This document shows, one piece after another, positions 56,122 to 64,000 of a stretch of 64,000 nt of DNA. The position numbers were made by a program, and so were the translations under genes. The stretch comes from Apiosordaria backusii (taxonomy: Eukaryota; Ascomycota; Sordariomycetes; Sordariales; Lasiosphaeriaceae), in NCBI GenBank assembly GCA_030549205.1, contig JAUKTV010000005.1, positions 2,542,001 to 2,606,000 of the forward strand, read 5' to 3'. Every line of letters starts with the position of its first letter. Position 1 is the first letter of the stretch. The notes beneath the pieces are model-generated. The model saw only the letters and a list, made by a program, of their open reading frames with translations, was not told where the DNA came from and ran no database searches.

Positions 56122-59100
56122 TCAGTACCTCGCAGCCCTCAACAACTCCGAAGCCGTTGGGCTTGGCCTCCTAAAAACCGGCACTCCACCCCTAAACTGG
56201 CTCGTCCACATCGCCGGCGTCGACGAAGAGTCCGCATACGTAATCCCCGGCATCGGGCTCGGCCTCCTACCTCCCCGGTCCGCCTGCCTCCTCAGTCTCT
56301 CAAACTGACGCGACTTCTCCCTCTCCCGTTCAATGTACTTCTGGCGCTCGTTCGCGTCGTGCTCGGCCTCCTCCATACAAAGGTCGTGCTCATTCAAACT
56401 GCGCATCTTCCGCTCGATCTTGTCGCAAAGTTGATCGAGCCTATTGGCGGTGTCAGTATCGACTATAGTCGGGACTGCCTGAGGGCCGTAGCTAGGCCGA
56501 GGTCTGGCGCTGCCGCCCCAAACGCAGCGGAAGGTAAGCTCGGTTCGGGAATCGCCTTTGACGGTTTGCCAGACCGAGACGCGATCGCCGTCGTAGAGGG
56601 GGATCCAGTATTTGTATGGGCCGTCGGCTTTCTTGTTCTCGTTCATGTGCGAGGGCAGCGGCTCGCCATTGATCCAGATGCCATTAGTGGCCTTGGTGCA
56701 GATGTAAAACATAAAGTCCTCCTCGTCGGGCTCGATGCGCTTGTTCCATGGACGCCAATTCCTGTTTATAGTCGCATCGTAGTTATTCTTCCATAGCAGA
56801 AGCTTGAAAGCATATTTCGGCACTCGGCTTTCAGATTTGGGTTCATACGAGCGGGTATTGTCAGCAGCTCGCCCCCAAGAGATCATGCACTCGGTGACTA
56901 AGATCTGGATGAAGTGGACCACGGAACTGGGGGTTGACTTCAAGCAGGCGATTACTGGTTTCATCCGTTCCGAGTGCATGGCCATAGTGGTGTAGGCGTC
57001 TTGCGTGTCTGGAATCTCGACGTGCTGACTGGCTTGTGATTCGATTGCGGTAGACGGCATTGTATGGTCTCCGGAATCTTCAAAGTCCCTTCTCATTTTG
57101 CCTGGTCGCTCTCGGTTGGTGGGCGGGAAGTATTTCATGGCCAAGTCCCAGAGGGGGGTTTTTCCTGGAGCAAAGTCCTCTCCTCTGGCTTTCGCCGCTG
57201 TCTTGAAGGCGTCAAACTGTAGCTGTGTCATCTCGGGGTAGGTCAGATGCCAGGTACTCCGATCACTGGCCAACCAGTACGTAGACTTGTGCACTGGGAT
57301 ATCAATTTGCACCGACTGCTTGCTGATGGATGGTATGTGAGCCATCAGGTCGAAATCCTTCTTGTCAATAGTTCGGATAGCAACTTGCTGTTGCTGCTGA
57401 ACCGCTGAAGGATCTGACCGGAACCTCTTGAGACCGCGCCCATTTTCCACGGGCGCTCGTTCTGCCTCATCCTCGCTTGACGACTCCTGCTTACGCTTGC
57501 TGGTGTTCATCTCGTTTCCATGAGACGCCATAAGCGACCCAACGCGTGACTTCATGTTGAGATGTTCCAGTATCGACTCGGCGCCCCCTAGGCTTTGTGA
57601 CGCTACGTCGAATGTCTTGGTATTGAGATCCTCGATAGATCTGCTTTGGCTGAGCGAGAAGGACCCTTCTTCCAGGCTGACGGACGCGGCTTGCGAAAAT
57701 TGATTCTTCTGTCGAGGGGTAGAGTTTTGCTCAGACTCAAAGCTATCTTTGATTTCAATGTCGGCTCCCAAAATCTCTGTTGATGCGCTTGACCCAAAGC
57801 TAGACTGGGACACTGGCAGATTCAGCCGGTCAGCTGCCACAGCACCACGGCTGCCCATGGCCGATGGATTCACCTCCCCAAAAAGACGTTGCGGTTGTGG
57901 TTGTGGTTGGCCACCGGCCCCAAATGTGTAATTTTCTTTCTCAGACTCGTATCCTCCAAACCGGGTCCCGCCATTAACCGGCTCTTGGTCCGGAAGCTCT
58001 TCATCATCGCTGGCTGGAATGAGATGGTCCTCAACGGGCATCTGCAACTCTTGATCCTGGATGCTTAGCTGTGAGGCATTGAAGCTGAGCTCGTGGTCAG
58101 AGATTTCGTCACACGACTGTGCTGCTGGAGGCGGCGGACCGGCAAGCCAGGGGTGGTTCTGAAGAGCTTCTATCGTTGCTCGAGTCTCGGGTTTACGGTC
58201 GAGCATGCTCTGGATAAACTCGACGCCATCTGGGGAAATGTCGGCCTGGAGAAGCGGTGCCGTGTTTAACGGCTTGGTCATGATCTGATGAAGCAGCGCA
58301 GAGTGACTGGCTCCGCTCTGGGCCGGAAAGGGGGGCGATTTCGTCATTGAATAGAAAAGGACACCTCCAAGGGACCAAATATCAATGGCGTGGTCATATC
58401 TCTGTCCCGTTGCTGGGCGGAGCCGGCGGTTTCGGGGATGCCGTCTGCCTCGACTATCATACTCGGCGTATTCGCTGTATACTTCGGGGGCACAATACAA
58501 AAGAGTGCCACAAAAGGTCCTGAGAAATGTCTGTTCGTGGTCAATCATCTTGGAAAGCCCAAAGTCCGTGAGCTTGACCACAAAAGGATCATGTGAGCTG
58601 ACAAGAATATTGTCGGGCTTCACATCACGGTGCGTGATGTTCATCTTGTGAAGATAATCCAGCGCATCCAGAAGTTGGGTTGCCATTATCCTCGTGGTGT
58701 CTTCAGTCAGTGGCCCATATTCCGAGATCATCTTTCCGAGGTCTCCTTTGCCGACATATTCCATGATGATAATCAATAAACGGTTGTCCCAGTCGAGATG
58801 CTCGACATACTGCACAATATTTGGCTGCCACAATGTCAATAACTCTGAGCCAAATACTTGGGGAAGGAAGGCTTTACATGTTTGACTTTTTGCATGATGC
58901 GCATCTCATTTTCCACCTTTTGATCCAGGACGCCGTTCTTCATGAACTTTCGCTTGTCCAGCTCCTTGGCAGCAAAAGGCTCCCCGGTAAACCTTGAGGT
59001 CACCATGTAGACTGTAGCGAAGGCGCCTCTGCCTACCTCGCCTACACGGTTGTACTTTTGAGATCCACCCCATGCTTTTGGAATACCATCGAAGATATCG

Positions 59101-60085
59101 TCACTGCCCTGTTGATCTGCTGCCCCAGCCTGTAACCGACGGGCCACCACCAGGTTGTTGACTGGATGCCTTGGCGGAGCTGCTCTGGGTGCTGCGGGCT
59201 TGAAGATGTCAACCTACATTGTTGTTACTAATGCGGCCATGCCTGAATGACCGAGAGGGGGGGAGGAGAAGCTTACATGTCCCCCAGGCCCGGGTACGAT
59301 GGTTGCATTGACATCCACCGTAAGTGCCGCCCGATTAGATATATATGTTCGCAGGTTTTGCTTATAGGCTTCATTGGAGAAGCCCTGTCGGATTGGTATC
59401 CAGACCCTGAACTTCAGATCTCTTGACTCGTCGTGCATCAGGATTTTGATATTCGATCCGCTTCTCAGTGTCCTTTTCACATCAAGTGGAGGATCGCCTT
59501 TCCGTCGCAAGAGTTGCTCATCTACTACGGTGCCGTTTGTCGACATGTCTTCTAACATCAGCACCCCGTGCTCGTTGAGGTAGATGCGGAAGTGCGAGTT
59601 GCTAAGTCGTCGCATCGGGTCGTCTTCGAAAACAATATCGCAACGATTCTCATTTCGCCCAAACGTGAAGCCATTCACGGCATTTTTGATCTCGGCAGAG
59701 AACCTCAGTGCGACATGATGCTCCCCGACACCATGTCCTGGAAAGTCCTGGCCCCCCAATGTAGCCTCCCCATCTTCTTCCACATCCAAATTGAGCGCCT
59801 CATCCCTTCCGACAGTGTACTCTGGGGTTCTGATAGCGATCCTTCTAATTTCTCGGCGCGCAGCATCTGATTGTGGAACAAGGAGGCATATTATGTCGGC
59901 AATGTCCGTATCTGAGAAGCCCGAGTTCTGTTGTCCCAGCCGTCTCGGGTCCACGACGTTTTGGGTCGCTGCGGAGAAAGGGGTTGGTCAGATCAGAACA
60001 AAGAACACCAAGGAGAAAAGGGGGCTCGGCAGATCAAAACAAACAAACCTTGAGTCGGCTGAGAATCCTCCCCATACGAGTCCAT
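56122..60085 (-). CDS. rad53: DNA-damage checkpoint kinase, Rad53/Chk2 type
   Basis: Exons 60049-60085, 59277-59968, 58878-59213 and 56122-58824 give 1255 aa. Introns are 80, 63 and 53 nt. Rad53/Chk2 kinases are activated by ATR/ATM-type kinases after DNA damage or fork stalling. FHA 1 (about residues 90-190) has FTFGRNENRCD, SNSHFRIYLNEHG and DMSTNGTVVD. The kinase domain starts at about 296 with GEVGRGAFATVY, has AAKELDK (ATP Lys), HRDVKPDN, TDFGLSK and CGTLLYCAPEVY. A basic insert (SRGRRHPRNRRLRPATGQ) lies just after APEVYSEYAEY. FHA 2, more divergent, is near 1015-1150 (YAFKLLLWKN, CTKATNGIWINGEPLPSH, LYDGDRVSVW). Two FHA domains flanking a kinase is the Rad53 layout; fission yeast Cds1 lacks FHA 2. 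The first exon holds only 12 codons plus one base (MDSYGEDSQPTQ). The N-terminal SQ/TQ is a possible site for upstream kinases. Confidence 0.93.
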
Positions 60086-63000
60086 TGCACGAAAGAATAG
60101 GGATGTTTACGGCACTGATGGCCCTGCCACTTGCGCTCTACAATGTCGCAAAGGTTGGAGCTCCGCAACGGCGCGGCGTCGGTGGCGGCAGCCTGAATAA
60201 ATAGCAATGTATATGTACTGTGCTCAGAGCAATGGCGATGGTTATAGCAACGATGAATACGTCTTTTTTCCCCGGCGCATTTGACGGGAAGCGAAAAAAC
60301 ACGTCGTCCACGGACGGAGAGTGGCAGTTGCCAATTCCTCACAGGATCGCGTCGGGCGAAAGTGAGCGCGCGCAGGTTGCGAAGCGGGTCACGTCGAGTT
60401 GAGGAGAAGGCGGCGGGACGCAGGCTCAAGGCAGCGGGTCCAAAGACGGGTGGTGGTCTGCCGGTCGTGGGTGTGTGCAGCAAAACAAAAAGTGGCCTGA
60501 CGAGGCAACCTTCACTTCAAACTCCCATGGAAAAAAGCGAAGAGGAGCGACAGATGCGCAGTGCACGGGGTAGCAAAGTAAGTTTGGCCCACAGAAAAAG
60601 AAAACATCACAAGGAGACGAGTCTTTCCCCTCGAGTCCCCAAAATTTGCAAGCAAGCATCCGGGGTGAGTGGTCGAGCGATCGAGTGGTCTCACTTCAGT
60701 TGCACAGCACTGGCTCTAGAGGCGCACCTGCCCTGGTGCGCGTGCCGGCAGACTGGATTGACAGGGCGTTTGACCACGATAGCGCGTTCACTTTGGGCAT
60801 AACGCGGTCGGGAGCACTGTTTATCCCCCCGGCGCTAAGTTTTCAGGGGGATATCGCTTTCCCAGCCTGGCGGATTTGGGAGGGGTCAATAGGTCTCCCG
60901 AACGCCTCCGGCACCGTCGGCTCCATCCCGATTGCTTTTTCCTCCTTGGAGGCTTCCCATTTCCAATCAGTTCGCCCTGTGAGACATCTCTGATCGACAG
61001 AGTTTGCGAGGGGATGGAGGGGTCGTTTTGTTTGCTGAAACAGATGGATGCGGATGTCTGCGTCAAGCACGTAATTGAGTTGTCAACCCGAGTACGAGAT
61101 CAAACGGCGGTCGAGGGCGGCGATAGTCGTGAGGTTGAAACCCATCTTGGCGAGGGGAATGAATATGGAGGCCTGCCGTCATTGAAGAAAGAGGCGGTGG
61201 CTGGTTATTATCATGGCTTGCCACTCAATCTCATGAAATGGAAGGATTCTCCGAGGTCAAGGGTACATGAAATAACAGGTGATCTTGTGAACTAGGGTTA
61301 ACATGCTTCCTCTGGAAGAAAGAAATAGAATGAAGGTGCGCAAGCCTAGAGAGCTAGCAATGGCGGGGCAACTTGACGATGGCTGTTCTCGATAGAGTTA
61401 TTATGTCATATGGAGTCCAGATGGGACAGACCAAGTCTTACATAGATGCAACAGCATTTCTGGAAAGCTCCGAGTTCTGATTGGTAACAAGACTTTGTCT
61501 GACAAAAGACCTGAGTCGAATAAGAGAAGAGGAGGTATTTCTATGTAATTCAGGATCACTTTTACCCCAACTAACTATCCAATGTTGAGTGGGCCAATGC
61601 ATCAACTCTTGAGGGTTGATGATAGAGCATGGTGGTCTCATTTGATGAAAGCTATCCCAGGTATCGAAGATCTAACTTTTGTCATACTGATGTCCCAAGA
61701 TATTGAGTGACACTGGCAGCTCTTTCGGTAGTCATGATATCAGCTGGTCGACAATGGTAGTGTCCAACCAGGGGTTCAACCCATGGCAGGTACACTATTC
61801 TGGTGTCAGGATCACCTGCCGAACTTAACGGTATCGTCCCTCAATATCTCGGTAGCACTGGTGGCACAGCGTCACCATCAACGCCGCAAATATCGACAAG
61901 GCGAAGCCTCCCGTCCACCCGTTGCTCCCGCTGGTTCTGCGTGCATGAAGGGCTTTTCTTGAAATGGTGGGATTTAGATGGAGGGGCGGGAGTAGAGGTG
62001 TAACCTGTCAGCTGGATCCTTCAGTCTTGTGAATGATACCATTGAGCGCTTGTATTTCCCTTGTGACCAAGGATCGGGACTCTAGAAAACGAAAGAACTC
62101 GACTCAGAAGCACATGTCTTAAATCAACTAGAGAGTAGTTGAGTATATAGATCCTACTGAAGTCAGCTCAGAATTGAGACTGAAGTTTAGCAAAGGTGCG
62201 ATGACGTAAGTCCAATGGAAATTATTCCGGCTTCGGCAAGCCGTCGTTCACTCGCAACGTCCACCAGGTGGTCGGGTCCTCGGGTGGCTGGGAACTCCCG
62301 GAAAATCGACCATCTTCCTCTCCCAGGGGGCGGCCTGTCTGCCACGACGAAGTGGTGGGGTTCATCTTGAAGTGTTCGTGGGCGCCAATTATAGGTCCAA
62401 GACAAGAAGAGGAACCTCGTTGAGACGAAAACCACAGACCAAACGGTAACATGTTTTCCCCCATGAAGCACATTTCGTATAGAGAAGCAGCGATAATGGC
62501 GGTGAGCCAACACTATGCCTTTGAACAGAGAGCAAAATCATGTATGTATAGGTAGTCAGCCAGCGGCAATGACAACTTATGTAGCAACGCTGAGGTCTTA
62601 GCTTTCCAGCATCCTGGTTGGATTAATTCCCCACCAAGCGGCGGAGCGAACACGCCGTTTCAGCGACGACCGCCGCCTCGGTGATTGTCTCACCCAAGCT
62701 CGTATTGACCTCACCTTCCCAAACCCAAGCCTCAATGAGACCTTGGCTGCACACGAATCCAACGTTGAAAGCTTCTCGGCGGCGGTAACGGCAGCGCGAT
62801 CGTATTGGTTACACAACGGGGCTCTGCTGACCGCCGTGACCGCGTATTCAAGTGATTTTTGTCGATTTTTATCAGCGATGCCCAGCAACGCCCAGAAGTG
62901 CCCAGCTCTTGGGATCTCGTCGGGAAGTGGTGCCGGACAGGGGATGGCAACGTGGGGACCGACCTGATGCGGTTCTAGCGCTTCCAAATGCTGATGATGG

Positions 63001-64000
63001 CGGGGCTTGGTGCCGCTGATGAACAAATCCCATGCTGCCCTCCCATGACATATTTGTGGGATTTCCCGAAGAGGTTTCAGGTGGTGAATGTGATTGGAAA
63101 TTCAGTGGTCCAGTTCAGCCTGTTTCTTTGTTCAGCAGTTTCTCCTGCTTACACTACGCGGTAGTGACGACGAGCAAGCGTGCATCCCCTGCCCTGGTCC
63201 AGAGCTTCGTCACCCCAAGGAGGCGGAGGCTGGAGGTTCGTCGGACGGGAAAGGATCGATTGGCGACAAGAAGATTTCACCGGATCCCAACCGTCATCCA
63301 AGCAAACTCATGGCCAATCCAGACCCCCTGTTCACAATGCCAAGTAATCGCGGGGTTCGCTTTGCTGGGCAGCGTCAACTGTCAACGACATTTGAGAGCC
63401 GGTGATGCAATGCAAAGCTGCAAAGCAAGCGTCCCGGAGAGAAAGACAGCGAAAGGCAGCAAGATGCCTGAAAAATTGCTGCTGATATCTAGGCGGGATG
63501 GACGCTAAAAGGATAGCGCATGTGTGCTGGGTGATGGTGTGCTGCACATCCTGCGCTGATGATGTCGTGGTGTGGACTGTGTCGGTGCATGACACGGTGG
63601 CACTCGCCGCACGTCTCGCTTGACGGAGCGGGATGATCTGGCTTATCTGGGATCGGCCAAGGGACTTTCTTCCTGATGGTCTCATATGTGCTCACAGCCA
63701 ATCCCAGCGGTAAGCTGAGAGATGCTGAGACTACAGAGCCCAGTCCAACGATCCGGGAAAGCCGCACTGATCGGGAAGATACCTGCGTTGCCCACACCTG
63801 CATGCAGAGCCCAAGAGACGTCCCTGGGAAATCAACACTTGAAGGTCTTGATAATATGTACATACTTTAGCTCTCGGAGCTTTCGGGCGGAAGACGGTAG
63901 TAATGCCAACCTCAAACAGAAATCCAAATACGAGACATATCTGGTGCCTCTCGTGTCGTCAGCAGTGCTGACTGAGCTCGTTTTCCCCGGTCGTGTCGTT
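60086..64000. other. 3.9 kb right-hand region without a recognised gene
   Basis: This is upstream of the Rad53-type gene, so its first few hundred bases are that gene's promoter. Beyond, open frames up to about 170 codons occur on both strands (for example 60281-60802 + and 62598-63026 -). None has a recognisable domain or a convincing exon partner. A gene continuing past the right edge cannot be excluded. Confidence 0.45.

Overview
This window is nuclear DNA of a filamentous ascomycete. The introns are mostly 44-100 nt with GTATGT/GTAAGT donors, CTRAC-type branch sites and YAG acceptors. The gene set (LIM-RhoGAP Lrg1, mtHMG1-like HMG protein, Zap1/ZafA-type factor, BCKDH E2) and the protein wording fit Sordariomycetes, most likely Sordariales near Podospora, Chaetomium or Neurospora. 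That placement is inference from recalled families; no search was run. I see no transposon, phage, CRISPR, rRNA or convincing tRNA.

Layout. 0-7 kb: an acidic, proline-rich protein (-), a small basic serine-rich protein (+), and a five-helix membrane protein with an alpha/beta-hydrolase-like half (+). 8-19 kb: the Rho1 GAP Lrg1 (+), sterol decarboxylation enzyme Erg26 (-, two frameshifts), an unknown 509-aa protein (+) and a mitochondrial HMG-box protein (-). 19-28 kb: splicing helicase Prp5 (+), a small protein with an N-myristoylation signal (-) and a zinc-responsive C2H2 factor (+). 28-37 kb: dipeptidyl peptidase III (-), then a 5.8 kb stretch without a credible gene, then gluconokinase (+). 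40-52 kb is the densest part: BCKDH E2 (-) and Atp10 (+) sharing a 389-bp promoter, Golgi SNARE Gos1 (-), ribosomal proteins L6 (-) and L35 (+) sharing a 372-bp promoter, and oligosaccharyltransferase Stt3 (+). 52-60 kb: an unknown Cys-rich protein (+) and a Rad53/Chk2 kinase with two FHA domains (-). 60-64 kb: no gene seen.

The genes form no cluster or pathway. They are mainly housekeeping genes in divergent and convergent pairs. The links are local: two bidirectional promoters each join functionally related genes (mitochondrial E2 with Atp10; two large-subunit ribosomal proteins).

The most useful observations concern gene structure. L35 has a first exon holding only the start codon and a last exon of one codon plus stop, so an open-reading-frame reading gets both ends wrong. 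Prp5 and Gos1 each contain a stop-free intron whose length is a multiple of three. Stt3 has a 24-nt exon. Dpp3 has an upstream in-frame ATG that adds a mitochondrial-type presequence. Three conserved genes (erg26, atp10, stt3) carry four apparent single-base deletions, three of them in G/C homopolymers, which looks more like consensus error than gene death. I found no convincing undescribed multi-gene system.
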